Source: Oegoconia quadripuncta
Lineage: Eukaryota > Arthropoda > Insecta > Lepidoptera > Autostichidae
Assembly (NCBI GenBank): GCA_949316235.1
Contig: OX438750.1
Span: 17,858,865-17,922,864, forward strand
Direction of reading: 5' to 3'
DNA: 64,000 nucleotides
The notes under the pieces were generated by a model that saw only the letters and a program-made list of their open reading frames with translations, made no database searches and was not told where the DNA came from. Each line of letters begins with the position of its first letter. Position 1 is the first letter of the stretch. Of this stretch, positions 33,281-46,796 are shown one piece after another. Made by a program: the position numbers and the translations under genes.

Positions 33281-34689
33281 GAGCGCAAATTATTGCGACA
33301 ACCATACCGATAGGACACCTGTCCCATCGACCGCACGTGCTATGGATACGGATAGTCCACGTCGCTACGAGTTTCACGGAGTTACGACGTTTGCGTACAT
33401 CGCCTTGTAATGATGTTCATTCACGATCGGCCGATATAACAATCCCGGAAGTAGAGCCGGTTCGAAATTGTTTAACGTCATACCTATGTATGCTAATTAG
33501 ATAGTGTTTAAAGGTTGTTACATAAAATGTATAGTTATGTTTGCCACTTCTTCTAAATCTGAATATCTACAAGTTTTCTTTGGGTGAGTGAAATCCTAAA
33601 TAATTACCTACCTGCCTGACTAGGTAAACATTATGTTCAAGATTCAGGTGGTGTTTTCAAAAGTCTGTCTTAACTGTTTCGATTTGATGTTCCAATCAGT
33701 CGGTAGCAAAGGTAGTTAGGTACATATAAGAAATTGTTTCATTTAACATGACACCGTGTATGTACAGCCCCTTGCATTAAGATATGATACTCGATAAGCG
33801 CAAAAATATCTTTGGTTTCAATAAAATCCCAAAAAAAAAAATACGTTAAATAGCTGGTTAAAATGTCCACTGATGATTGAGTGGTTATAAAGAAGTTGCA
33901 TACCCGACTACCCCAGATATGAGGGTAATATTATGGACAAAATCCAACATGACGCCCGACAAATACAAAATTTGCTGTCGGTTTTTTTTTTATTTAAAAT
34001 GCTTATATTTTACCTGTACCTATATTTATGATTTAATTAGTATATTTTTTGTCCCGTGTAGGTGACTAAATATTTATGTTGTCATCGGTGCCCGACGTTG
34101 CGTTCTTAACTGATGTTATTCTTTTTGTTACATTTTGTGAAAGTACAGTAGGATGCGTTTATAAATTAATATGTGTCCGATCTGTCGCCGCGAACTGTTG
34201 CAGCCGTTGGTCCAGCCGTCGGATATCGTAGCGGACTTTCACTCCGTCGCGAACGCCATACCTATTCATTCGTTATCCACGACATCTGATCACGGATTTG
34301 AATTTAATGGGTGCAGCTTCTTGTAAATAGTGCTGATTTGTTTTGCCTACTCGTATAATTGGTTGCTTTTCCATCTCTATTGTTGTGGTGATCTTAAAGA
34401 GTAGGTTTCAAAATGAACGTAGACTAGGCGAAAATCTTTGACAAACTTCTACTTTGACCAAAAACTGGTGGGCATGTTGGAAATACGGACGTCGAACAAA
34501 AGTACGTAGGTAACGTTCGTACGTGAAGGAGATGACGAATGCAATTGGGTCAAATCAATTAAGCATGTAATGAGTCTAACTAATGCATCTTACCTGTTAT
34601 GTATAACCTGTAATAAATAAACTTCGGATACTTACACGAATTATCTAGTTCTAACTAGGCAAAGCCTATACTATAGAAACTCTTATAGA

Positions 34690-34930
34690 TGATGATATGT
34701 TCCGGAATGTGGACGTTCAGAACAGGAAAGAACGAAAGTTAAAGAGTTAATAAGCTGAAACGGCAGTGGGCAAGCCACGTTTGTCGCAGCACTGATGGCC
34801 GTAGGTGTTTACGAGTTCAGAAGTGGAGACAGTGTGTAGGAAAGTACAGTGGATCCACAATCCGAAGAAAGTCACTAGAACTGACAGGAGGTGGGGCGTG
34901 CATTGGTGAAGGCCTGTGTTATATGAAAAG
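34690..34930 (+). pseudogene. RTE-like LINE reverse transcriptase tail, degenerate
   Basis: Translation gives KRQWASHVCRSTDGRR then VQKWRQ and RRKSLELTGGG, which mirrors the KWxWAGHxxRxxDxR...xxWRP tail of RTE-type reverse transcriptases. Frameshifts and missing parts show a dead fragment. A SINE family 2 tail on the minus strand (34610-34680) precedes it. Confidence 0.55.
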
Positions 34931-35514
34931 TAAGGAAGTAAAGCAACCGAATATCTTGGATAACTTATCTACCAGTATCACACTATCAAATCTGGTTACC
35001 ATTATTACAACACTAAAAGTAACACAGTTTCGGTGATATTAACGTAGATAAACGAAACAGTTCCTTTATAATCCGTTGTTGTGCTAACTCAGCCAATAAA
35101 GCCTATGATTAGATTGATAAAAAGAGTGGCCAGGCAACCTTCTAATATTGGAACGTATCAGTGTATCCGGTATCATGTAATGTCAATAGGTATAGACATC
35201 GGTCTGTGAAACCACAGGGCTCCACTAGTTGCGGTTTTCGCATACATACGAGTATTCCCACATCTCATTCCTTGTAATTTAGATCAATTCATCAGATGAT
35301 AATATTTAGGGCGATATATTCTTTTTTTTTGACGACAGCTACAAAGTAGAATTTCTTCTTTTTGCTTTGTAGGGCATTTATTACTAAACCTTCGCTTTAT
35401 GCCGGCTTGTTCCCGGATATTATGCATATGTGACAAACCAAAGTCCCGCAGCGTCCTCCCATCATCACATTTAACGTCTCGGTCTAATAAAAATTTCCGC
35501 TTACGTCGATCGTC

Positions 35515-35675
35515 CCGCGGGATTTATTTGACACTTCGGGATAAGAAGGACTCACGTTAATCCAGGGGGGCATCTTTGTATTTGTACTAAATATCATCCA
35601 AATCCTTTCAGGCGTTATAGCGTAATTGAGTAAAACATCCACTTTTATATTATTAGTGAAATTAGTGGGATTCAT
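35515..35675 (-). mobile_element. Helitron-like repeat, degenerate
   Basis: The minus strand carries AATATAAAAGTGGATGTTTTACTCAATTACG, then GGATTTGGATGATATTTAG and TCCCGCGGGACG, in the family order but strongly diverged. Confidence 0.45.
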
Positions 35676-36499
35676 TTACTGACATTGAATATAGATTTTT
35701 TATCATATGTTCACAATTTTATTGCTTTTGGTAGCATATTGTATGAGACCAATGGTTACCTTCTTGTTACTAGTCATATATTTCATTCCCCTAGGTTTCG
35801 TCACTGTTTCCTATTTACCTTGTCTTTCTAGTGTTCCGTACTGTGTTAAATTTTAGATCTAAATCCTTATTTACGGCATTCTTATCCACCGTGTTAGTCG
35901 ACGTTCTGTGGAGATTTGCTATTTTTTTTGTTATGTTATTCTTTTAAAACGCAAGTAGATTAATTTGTAAGTACCTATTAATTTATCGGATTACACGGTC
36001 CTCAGTCCCATTAATAACTTGCTAATCCTTAGGCTGCTTATCAGTAGGTACCTATGCATAATTAAACAATACTGTGCTGAAACATAGGTCGATGTCATAA
36101 ATGAAATGATCTTTGACACTTTTTGTTTATTTAGTTTACATATCAATATATACTGTGTATCAATATTTGTATGAAATAAATATATAGTTAATTGCTTTTC
36201 AAAACAGATGACTTTAACTTTGTTATAGGTAAGTAAGCAGAAATACTTGCTTAATGGATGATTGGCATTTTGAAAAGTAGGGTTTGCACGTTAAAATAAA
36301 TCTTGTAGACTGTTGAATTTAAACCCTTTGCGGGACACAGCCCAGACACAATATGAAGTTTATACATACGCACAACAAAGAAATCTACACATAATTATAT
36401 AAAAAAAATTGTTTTTGAATATAAAACCTTGGCAAACAAATACTTGACTTAATCAAATACTTGGTTTTATTAAATATTTTTCAATAAATTGTGATTAAG

Positions 36500-36902
36500 A
36501 ACCATAAAATAATCTTTTATCGATTTTTTGCAAATTTCAAGAAATTAATATATTAACATTAGCATTGCAATATTTTACGAAAACTTAATGGATGTAAGAA
36601 AAAATCTAGAATCGTTTAAGAAAAATAGTGATATACATAATGTTATTACAAGATATAAAAATAAACTTGCTGTTCATGTCAGCCTTTTACACAAAGTCAC
36701 TAAGTCATTTAAGGGGCAATGTATACCCTTTTATAATAAAGTTCCAGTGGACATTCAACATTTACCTTTAAACAAATTCAAAACCAATTATGCCAATTAT
36801 CTATATTACTCTCAGTTAGTAGGAGTATCAGCTTCGTGCCGTTCTGGCTGTTTTTCTCCATATTTATTTTTGAATAATACAGAATCAACAGCATCATTAT
36901 AA
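36500..36902 (+). pseudogene. Non-LTR retrotransposon RT tail (LINE), fragment
   Basis: The frame from 36588 encodes MDVRKNLESFKKNSDIHN, then RYKNKLAVHVSLLHKVTKSF, QCIPFYNKVPVDIQHLPLNK and FKTNYANYLY. This is the C-terminal end found after the polymerase in many insect LINE ORF2 proteins (NTRxxxxLxxPxxRLxK...YNKLPxxIxxLPxxxFK). Upstream, 36530-36585 continues the match out of frame (KFQEINILTLALQY). A second copy is at 52680-52885. Confidence 0.65.
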
Positions 36903-37511
36903 AAACTATTACACAAAATCTATAGGCCAAAGTTATGCCAATTACAGGTTCTCATCTTTTATTACAATTCTTATATTATGCTATTCCTGTCCAACGTTTC
37001 GTTGATGATTGGATTGAAGGATTGCGAGGTCCTCACTGGCTGCCTTGTATTGGTTTCTTCACAATATTGTTATTATATCCTTCAAAATCAAAATATCAGT
37101 CCGCGGCAATACCTGAATATTTTTGTCAAGTTTAACGGAACTTTCGTAATAATGTCAATTGTTTACTATCATTATAACGTATAAATGAATACTCAGAAAT
37201 AAATACAACAGTCTCATCATTGCTTCTAAATGTCCCACATCCTGTTAGGTATAATTAAGAGTCATTGATTACTCTGTTGGTTAATGGTCGCGTATTATTC
37301 GTACCTATTAACACACATTTTTAATGCAACAAAAAATATCTAGATAAGTTTTCTAAACTTCAGCAGTTCAAAATATTGTTATAAGATTAGATTTCTGCGC
37401 GTAAAAGTATTTGGTAGGTAGTAAGTAATGTTCTTTTTTGTACTAGTTACTTCTTTTGCAATGAATTCTTGCAAAAACCGCTCAGCTATGTTTGGCCTAT
37501 AAGGTTATATA

Positions 37512-38556
37512 CAGGGCGTCCCACGGCTATGCCACATGGAGGGAAAGTACCTTGAATTTTGTAGATGGAACATTTTACTGAAAGAAGACATTATTTTAAT
37601 TTAAAAAACAATTTAAACTGCATTCATAGATTTTTAAATAAGTACATGGTTGAACCGGGAATCGAACCATTTATTTATTAAAAAAAATTACCATGTAACT
37701 TTATCATACCGATCGAAAGGCTTCATCATAAGGATTATTTTTTGCTAAATAACATATTGTCAGAAATAAAAGGAAGACCATGAATTTTAACATTAGATGT
37801 TCAATTTTGTTCAGAAAAATGAAAAGCTGACATTGCCGTAAGGACATACTTACAACTGACATTATCATTACTAATACTAATTACCCACTCGAGAAGTATG
37901 CATCATTTCCCTATTATAATTTAAGTTCATGATAAAATGATAAAGAGATACGTAATTAGTAAGTAGGACTATCTCAATGAACATTTTCTTTCCTGGATCG
38001 GGACAAATGGACGAAAAAATGGCCGCCGAGATCCCCAGATCTAACCCCGTTAGATTTTTTTTATGGGGTTATGTAAAAAATTTACTTTACAAGAACCAGT
38101 GTCAAAGTGTCCACGAGCTACAAACTGAACTTCGACGTATTATTCTAAATATCTACCACAACATGATCAAAAAATCGACAGGGAGCGAAATAATCAAAAG
38201 AGTGCGACTTTGTATTGAACAAGATGGGACTCATTTTGAGCATTTGATAAATTTGATTAATTTTGTATTAAAAATGTTAAAATTCATGGTCTTCCTTTTA
38301 TTTCTGACACTATGTTATTTAGCAAAAAATTATCCTTATGATGAAGCCTTTCGATCGGTATGATAAAGTTACATGGTAATTTTTTTTTTATAAATAAAGG
38401 GTTCGATTCCCGGTTCAACCATGTACTTATTTAAAAATCTATGAATGCAGTTTAAATTGTTTTTTAAATTAAAATAATGTCTTCTTTCAGTAAAATGTTC
38501 CATCTACAAAATTCAAGGTACTTTCCCTCCATGTGGCATAGCCGTGGGACGCCCTG
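37512..38556 (+). mobile_element. Internally deleted mariner-like element, same family
   Basis: TA flanks both ends. TIRs of about 280 bp (37512-37791, 38276-38556) start CAGGGCGTCCCACGGCTATG. Between them only the last third of a transposase survives (37977-38250): IGTNG, then LWGYVKNLLYK, VHELQTELRRI, KKSTGSEIIKRV and CIEQDGTHFEHLI, with frameshifts near the third catalytic Asp. Its TIRs differ clearly from those of 20404-22522, so it is another lineage of the same family. Confidence 0.85.
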
Positions 38557-41086
38557 TATAGAGATTTATTGTATTGTCGAAACACAAATTGTAACTCTGA
38601 TATTTAAAACGATCAACATTTGTGTTTCTTCTTCATTCTTCTCTGGGGAGTCGTCCTTGTGAATGAGTAGTAATGTAATTTACGACATAAAAATTATTTA
38701 AATAGGAATTCAAATATTTCAAATATAAACCAAAATTGCAACTAGTTGAACATCAACAAAGAAAACCGGTTTTTAGTTTTGTCAACCGAGTCCCAAGGTA
38801 AAAATATGCGATATGATAATGAATCGCTAACGATTGGAATTTGGATCTCATCAAACAAAGCTAAATCAATCAATAGCTCACTAAAAACTAAAACTAGGTT
38901 CTTGAGTGAGCAGTCCGGATTTCGCGTACCGAATGAAATATGTAGTTAAGGAGAAGTCAGATAAAACTACACTGAAAGAGATTACTGTAAATAAATTATG
39001 CGTTATCTGTATCATAACATTGAGAATGCGATGTGTGCATAATGAAATTTGTGTGTGTGTAAAGTGTGTCGCGTGCTCGCATCCTGTTCGGCTCTGACGC
39101 TATACATCGCACGAGGTGGCGCGCTTCGACGTCGCCGGAATACTCCTATTCCATTGGTCGCTGTTATCTCAACAAACGCGCGATAGAATTTCTCCTCCAC
39201 AGACGGAACTAATTGTGGCCGATAATCCATATACAGATTTGTTATTGTGTTATCTATTATTAGGGCGTTGACGATCTAGATTGTATAAGTTACCATTATT
39301 GAAAATATGGTGCTCTTCATCAGACGTGTGAGTCCAATTTTATTTTTACAAATTAGTCTGCATGGGGGTAAATTGCAGGGTTCTATTGGTGTGGTGTGAC
39401 GATCAATATGTACATCAAAATTGAAGGAACAACATGAGACAACCGCTTAGTACAAACCGTGTAACTTTTAATACAGAGTGTAATATGTCTATCTGTTATT
39501 TGACTATGAAAATTATCATCCAAACTCTTGTTAACAGTTCACATATGAAAGTATTCAACAGTGGAAATTATGACCGTTATGTGGTGCAGATTTATGAGGC
39601 GTCACAATGTTCGGTGAGCGATCAAGTGTCTGCGGCCTGGAAATACCGGTCTGTTCCAAGACAATAGCAACCGATTTGGATTGATTTCAATTGAAATTCC
39701 CTTGTCAATTTAAATTCGAATCAGTTTTTTCCGTAACTTTTGCACAAACTGTTTCATAACGCTAATAACAAGCTGATCGAATGTCTATACTTCTATTCTG
39801 TCAATTTGCGTAAATGATGTTTTTATCTGAGTTACAAGCAATTTCGCAAACATTGCAAACAAACACAACATGCATACAAGGACAGCCGGGAATATGATGT
39901 TTGAAATTAGATTGACGTATTTTGATAGATAACCTTCGTTGCTCCCATTATCTGCGATGTTGATGAATGTCCTTAATTACGTCGATCCTACATTTCTGGA
40001 AGACGTCTCATTGGTTAGCAGACGGTCCATTGACGTCATTGTTATCATGTCAGATTAGTTCCTTGTTTATTATTTACTTGTAACAGTTACGCATAATGTA
40101 CCTAGTTTTAAGTAAATGACTTCTTGAGTGTTTGTTATATTGTCAACGTTTACGTGTCAGTACACGTATATTATGTAGTAGCATCTGGGTAGTTATATTG
40201 TTTGTCTTTTTATCAAATCTGCACTACTTCCAGGATTCTCTATAACCCGCTTATTGTTAGCGGTGGTAATTCATTTTTGAGCATTCTGCTTTTGAGCAAT
40301 AAAGTGTAAAATTATTGTATTGCAAATTCTATTGCTTTTGTTATTATATGTTGTAATGGGTTGTCAAGCGAATTTTCATCATTTTTTGAATGCCATTGCA
40401 TTGTATATGTAGGTACCTACCTAATTCAATAACGAATGTTTTGCTACTGTAATGGAATTAAATTAATCGTTTGAATTTTAACAGAAAGCGGAACTTTACT
40501 TGATCGCCATCCTACGTTCGCAACACAGATTACCCCCAATAGATTCCGCATGATGGACAATTTGTACTTGCATGAAGTGACCATTTTAGGCGGTAGGTGC
40601 CGGTTGCGGGAGACGAAACAAATGCGACGTGATTGGCTATGTCAAGGTTACACTACTCCGTAGTGATGTGACTGTGTAATAAAAAATGTCGATATTTTTT
40701 TACACGATTAAGTATATTATAAAAGGATAGGGTCGATTTGGGGTCGAATTCACACTGAGCGCTATTTCGTGCGTCAATGTTTTAAAATTATAGAATCTAT
40801 TCACATAGGCGTAGAGTCTAAAAGATCGAGTGTCACAGAGGACGGTGCGAAATGAGACCGACCGTCGACTCGCAAATTCGTACATTCGTGCGAATTCATT
40901 CTTTGGGATAATTCAGGGAGACGCGGGGCAAATAAAACAAATGCTATACTACGAGAGGGTTCATATCGCACGTAGCGAGCGACCAGCTCATGAACGCTCA
41001 CATATAATAGCATTAGGTTTAATTTGACTGGGCGACGCGTGGCTCCACGCGTTGTGCATTGCCCCGTTTCCCTGAACGAGCCTTAA

Positions 41087-41304
41087 GGCCACAAACTGGA
41101 CAACCGACAGCAGGTAGGGAAGCGATAGTGGCGGCGATGACGAGGAAGTCGGCGCCGGCGATTTGATCGAATGCATTTTATATGTAACTATTCTCGATGG
41201 TAGCGATGACAGTTGCGCGATCTACCCACTCGTCGAGAACAATAAACCTAGCATTAGACCGCCACCGCCGCCGTTTGCTGTCAGTTGTCGTTCAGTTTGT
41301 GGCC
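41087..41304. mobile_element. MITE with GGCCACAAACTG termini, TAA target duplication
   Basis: Left GGCCACAAACTGGACAACCGACAGC and right GCTGTCAGTTGTCGTTCAGTTTGTGGCC are inverted. TAA precedes the left end and follows the right end. A 3-bp T-A-rich duplication suits PIF/Harbinger-type MITEs. The interior is GC-rich. Confidence 0.65.
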
Positions 41305-41333
41305 TAATAATTAATTAAACATTTTGATGGGGG

Positions 41334-41511
41334 GACGCCAGCGACTTGATCTTTGAGGTCACTTTTCGTGTTCATGTATTAATCGTACGATTTTATTTTC
41401 ACCACGTTCGATTAAGTACGTGAACACCCAAAACAAAATTGGCGTAAAAAAATCATACAATTAATACATGAACACGAAAAGTGACCTCAAAGATCAAATC
41501 GCTGGCGTGTC
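41334..41511. mobile_element. MITE / foldback with ~50-bp arms
   Basis: GACGCCAGCGACTTGATCTTTG through GTGTTCATGTATTAAT at the left is repeated inverted at 41461-41511. The central ~75 bp is unrelated. Target duplication was not resolved. Confidence 0.7.
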
Positions 41512-41614
41512 GAGGTCTATTAACGGAGACAATTCTGGGAACAGCATCATGTTGCTGACACAATTGACAATGCAATAACATTGTCATCGCTTTCTATTAT
41601 TACATTCTATTCTA

Positions 41615-41871
41615 CAGCCTGTTTCCTAGGTCCCCCTAATGCCGAAAGGGGATGATTCTACCCATCAATATGAACAACTTTTACTATGGGACCAACTTCG
41701 AATTCGCGAAAAAAAATCTACTGTTCCATAGAAAAAGTTCATACCTACTCGACAAAAATGTATGCAACAGCTAATTTTTTTTTCGCGAATTCGATGGTCC
41801 CGTAGTAAAAGTTGTTCATATTGATGGGTAGAATCATCCCCTTTCGGCATTAGGGGATATGAAACAGGCTG
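41615..41871. mobile_element. TA-flanked MITE with CAGCCTGTTTC termini
   Basis: The arms share CAGCCTGTTTC, CCCTAATGCCGAAAGGGGAT, GATTCTACCCATCAATATGA and ACAACTTTTACTA in inverted order; TA lies on both sides. It is a 257-bp element with long (~95 bp), well-kept arms. Confidence 0.8.
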
Positions 41872-44800
41872 TATATGTACCTATATACCAAGTTCTAACT
41901 CAATCGAATACCGGGAAATGTATCAAATGTAACTTGTATGATTTTATATAACACAGACAGACACCACCGGGATAGGTGAATGAAACTAAATAAAAGCTTG
42001 AAATACTTTCGATCGACCACTTTCATCCTAGCCTTAATTTATTTTACAAGTAGAATATCGATAGCGATCAGACCCATCCGACTTACTACACTAGCGTTAC
42101 ACGCGCCAATGACAAAAAGAGATGAACATAGTAATTATAGTAATGAGAGAAAGGGATCATTCAAGAAAGACATCAACGCGAGCTAAAATTTTTCATCTGC
42201 AACCGTTTTATGTCCATTATAACTCGATCTCCGCGAAATATAAATTAAATAATAATTTTACTTACCGATGGAAAGTAATGTTATCCTTCTTGAAGCTGGA
42301 CGTCCTCGAGTTCTTTCCACACCATTTTACGACACAGGTTGACATTTTTCAGTAATTCAAAGCTCAAAAAATACGTAAGAAAGTTATTTAAAATTACGTG
42401 TACACAGATCCCATACTTGGTCGGTACTGAAGTGGCTTAATCAAGTAATTATTTACATCAGTGCAAAATCATAGATGAGTGGCGCGCGCCGTAGGCCCTG
42501 TATGCGGTATCTATTGGGGGTAATCTGTGGTTCGCAAAGAGCTGATGCAATAAGACCTTCTAAATCAGATATAGATATCTACAAGTATCTACAAATCAAG
42601 TTACAGCAATACAACTTCATAATGATCTTAATTATTCGCACGACCTCCAAATTAAACTAGGTCGCGAAGACTATAAGAAAAATCTTAAACAGTTTTGGGA
42701 GTGTTCAGTTTTGAGAACGCTACTACAAATTCATGTTTAACTTATCAGATCACGTTTAACTACAAATTACAAGTGAAAATGTTTATTTTGACATTGATAG
42801 TATTTATCAGTTTATCTTGGACACTGTTCTCAACGGTGTTTTTGAGGTGTTTATTTCTCCACAAAAATTACGAAGCGTGGTGCAAAATTTCCTATTTTAA
42901 ATCCACATATTTAGGCTTAGTCAAGCAGGAACATGCTTAGTCTCCCGTTTTTAAAGTCAAGGTAACAAGGTTAAAAAACGTAAACAAATATAGAATAAGC
43001 GACGACGTAAAAGAGCGTGGCTAAAGCGGGAGAATCCGACGGGTTTTTTGTTTCATCTAAAATAGTTGCCACGTTACGCGCCATGAGGAAATTGCCTTTG
43101 TTTTGATCATTAGACGAGAGCCGTTTATAGGCTTCTTGATTAATCAGACAACAAATTGTTCTAGGCGCTGTTATTCAAAACATTTATCGTACACCCTATA
43201 ACAACCTTCCACAACTATGTACCTAAATTAGGTAGGTATATAATATCTCCGTTAAGAGAAATTATAAAGCTTATTCGCAAACTTAGAAATGTACCATCGG
43301 CTAAGTATGTACGAGTACATGCGTTAAAATAATCCGCCAGTTTGGTAACAAATTAACGAAGTAATTGATATGCACTTTTTGTCTATCTAAGCGCTATAGA
43401 GATTGGTTTGGTTCTTTTGACGGCGCGGCGGAGGCGGCGCGACGGTAACTTGCGCGCACCATATTTTTTAGAAAGTTGCATCCGGCTGCGCGGAGGTAGG
43501 TAGGCGGGGCGCTTCCGTACCGTGCCGGATGTAGGCTTGCAACGAAAGGCCTATGGAGGCCTACTAATTTATCTTCTATTGAAAATGCCATATCTCAAGT
43601 CTTTCTGTTTGCGATGGCAAACTCTGTTTTATTAGATTTTCATAACAAATACATCTGTCCTAATTCTCCAAGTGCCAAGTCTGTTTTTGGTGCGATGGCC
43701 GGTCGATATTTTAGGACTGGAATATTGTATGTGGAATACTATGGGCTCATTATAATTAAGGGATACATTATGCATAAAGCATAGTGCCTAAACATAGCTA
43801 TAGTTTATGTGCTTCTGCAAGGTTTCTGTAACATTAATATATAGTGTACATGTAATAGAATTGTACAACGACAACATACGTAAAATTGACCTGATATTAG
43901 TTTTACATTCACTCTATTTCTGATTCTCAGCCAACTAGGCCTCGACGCGGATGTAGCATGACTAAGAAATATTTAAACTTTGTGCAACTGAAATCATTAA
44001 CTGGTCTAGCTGTGCTTATACCAGTTGGTATCTAGTATACTTATACAGGGACTTTTTAATACTGGCAATACAACCGACTTCAGTAAGATTCCATTCTTTA
44101 TATATATAAGACAATATGGGTGAACATACATAAAAAAGAAAATACATGCAGATGAACGTAGAACCTCCTCTTTTTTTGGAGTCGGTTATAAATAGGCCGA
44201 TCTGACTTTAAGCACCATAATTAAACTTGTCGGGTTACATTGTGTAGTCAAAACATCATAGAAATGAGGAGCCCTTCATACAAGATACTTCGAGGTAACC
44301 AATAAATAAAATCTTATTCATTTTTCACGACTGAATCAGAGACAATGAATCTCTCCGACACCTTCGTGATGTAATTATTTATAATCTATAAGTTCAGGTC
44401 AATTAGCTGTAGATATTATAGTCACGCTTACTAAAGTTCTGTTTCTGAATATAAACTATTGATGTTAAGTGAATTAAGTGAAGTGAAGTGTGACTTGAAA
44501 CGGGAAACCAGTTTTTAATAAAAAAAAAAATATTTTTTTTCTTGCTTGAGACTTATCTAATCTTAATGAATCCTTCAAGATACCGCTAATTGTGACGATC
44601 CACACTGAGCGATGGCCCATTTGTGATACAGACACAATTCTTCGTCTGATTGGATCTCGAAACAAAAACTATGATTATTTGTATGACGGTAAAACAGCGA
44701 AAGGAAAACAACTAGAGCTTTAAAATAAAACTGGTGCCATCTAGCATTATTTAGACTATCGCCATCGAATTAAATACTTCGTTATTTTCTGAAAGAATTA

Positions 44801-46796
44801 TAAAAATGCTGAGACATATGTTTATTTATTTCCATGACTCTAATGTAGAGTCCTAGATTCCGCACATTGACTTTTATTTGGAATATTTCTCCCCCTCTTA
44901 GGAGTGGAAATTCAAAAAATCCATTCTTAGTGCGCCTCTAAGTAAACTTAAAAATACACCTACAAACATCAACATCTGTCCACGCGTTTGGGCTGTACGA
45001 TGATCTCTGGGTCAGTCAGGCAGTCAGGACATTGCCTTTTATTAAAATGGATAGATAGATCCTCAAGTCAATTAGCTGTGGGTAAGTATAGTAAGAAGAA
45101 GCATCGACTCGCTAATTATAGTCACGTTAGTACTCGCATTCAACACGTGACGTCTATTCTTCTTCTCTGTAAATCCTTCCAAATCTCAGTGTTTACAGTT
45201 TCTTCAAATATTTTGTGATAACTAATGATTGCGAGCGAGATAAGTAATGATAATCATCGAGTGAACCTTCTTACTTAGAGATGTTTGTCAACATTTTTTG
45301 TCCTTTGGACTGCTTGAAAAAGTACATAATATCGTGAATCTCAAGAAATCAACTAGGTATTCTCTTAACCTGAAAATCCTCGTAAAATTTGGTGCGGCGT
45401 TAAGTTTTCACAACCAATGTGTTATTTGGGTGAATTTGGTGGAAATAATGATTTACAACCGGTAAACTGAGCAGTTGCGTACGCGTTAAAGGTCAATGAT
45501 CATCTGTAGATCCGCCTCGACGCCCTCATGACCCTGTCCTGCGGTGCCGGTTTTAACATATAAAATTTGCTTATTAATCACTGTTCGACGCGTCGTCTTT
45601 AGGTAATTTTAAAGTAACTTATATCATCATTTGTGTGTTTACCGATTTCGTTCGTTGATAATATATCAAACTGTATTATGAATCGAATTCGACTTTTGGG
45701 ATTGATAATCACCATCGCCGATTAATGTCATAACTTTCAATGATATCCGAATATTTACGCGATCACCATATTATACTGAAGTTCCAAAATATGTGACTAA
45801 GTCGAGGCTCCTCAGATCAGTTCATTAAAGCTTCTTTTGTAAAAGGCATGGTTTCAGGAGTTTTCTAATGGGATAACCAACCATATTGATACTTGCCTAT
45901 TACACTTTAACAAATTGTTGCTTAATCCTTATGCTCTCTTTTTTATTGACTGACATAGTTCTGCATCCTGCCTGCCTGCCCACATAATAACAATGCCACA
46001 CGTACGATACATTGGTCGCCTTGGCACTATTGTGATTGTGACATAGGCATACCGAACTCGCTTCGGAAAAAGTGCTTTACTAAACGGATGTTGCAAAATG
46101 TTTTGCGGTTGCTGATGGAACATGTAGCTTTAAATCAAGCCTCAATCGTCTGTGCTATCGAGTTTTCTAATCTAATTATTAATGTCTATTCATGCGTTGC
46201 GGTCGCGACAGCACAGAGGTGTCAAAAGCAGATTCATACATTATTAGAATGAACTCCTCTGTTAATACATTTTATGGCATTAATAATTGCGAGACGAAGT
46301 CCGGTGACCTGTAAATTTGTTTTACTGAATCGATATAATTTGTTAGCTTTGGTAAAAAAGATAGTCTTTTATTAGAATAATAGGTACATTAAAAAATATA
46401 TGTTCGCGGAACCACGCGTGATAGTTATTCACAGCACCGAATCATTTAGAATCAACCTTTAAAAGGTACTTTACAAGTACAACATGCTAGTCAAATGAGG
46501 GTAGGTAAAGCAGATATAGAGATAATGTACCAAAAAGCTGATGTCATTATTGTTACATTTGGATGTTTCGGGGAAAAATGTAAGCTAGGTATATTACTTA
46601 CTTTATTATTAGCATCAACAGTTATTGAACACTACTCATGTTAGCGAGATAGAAACTGGCAATAGTGCGTATTCTAATTAGTCCATTTTATATACGCCCT
46701 ATAAATGGAAGCCTCACCGTCTCAACCTATTACATAATTTTCAAGCGTTAGCACAACGAATGTTGTATTTATTTTCGTTAGAAGTGCAACATTTCA

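Larger units (their letters stand above)
30606..36499. other. Intergenic or long intron, scattered repeats
   Basis: No complete gene is visible. Contents: a small inverted repeat (GCCCTAGAAGTAA / TTACTTCTAGGGC) at 30979-31055; a GAGCGGGCGGCAAACGAGCATGC-type dispersed repeat at 31475-31575; a Helitron-like copy at 31932-32146; a GC-rich island at 33040-33280; a partial TTTACCCGAC-type repeat near 33895-33990; and LINE and Helitron-like relics listed separately. If the 29834 exon belongs to Regnase, all this is intron 1. Confidence 0.5.
38560..46796. other. Intergenic or long intron, MITEs and GC-rich patches
   Basis: No gene is supported. Patches of higher GC at about 39060-39180, 40740-41280 and 43420-43550 might be promoters or CpG-rich first exons. 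40517-40552 and an inverted match near 42508-42545 share CACAGATTACCCCCAATAGAT, marking a dispersed repeat. 44040-44200 ends in AGAACCTCCTCTTTTTTTGG AGTCGGTTAT-like sequence typical of a lepidopteran repeat end. Remaining short ORFs show no domains. Confidence 0.5.

Noticed and set aside
33045..33377. 110-codon minus-strand ORF
   Set aside because: It lies in a GC/CpG-rich island where all frames open; no domain and no splice context.
37977..38363. Functional transposase in the second mariner-like element
   Set aside because: Only the C-terminal third remains, with frameshifts around the third catalytic aspartate.
39434..39667. 77-codon plus-strand ORF
   Set aside because: No recognisable domain, no exon signals; consistent with chance.
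42695..42940. 81-codon ORF with a hydrophobic segment like a signal peptide
   Set aside because: No homolog recognised, no promoter or splice signals, and AT-rich DNA readily encodes such segments.
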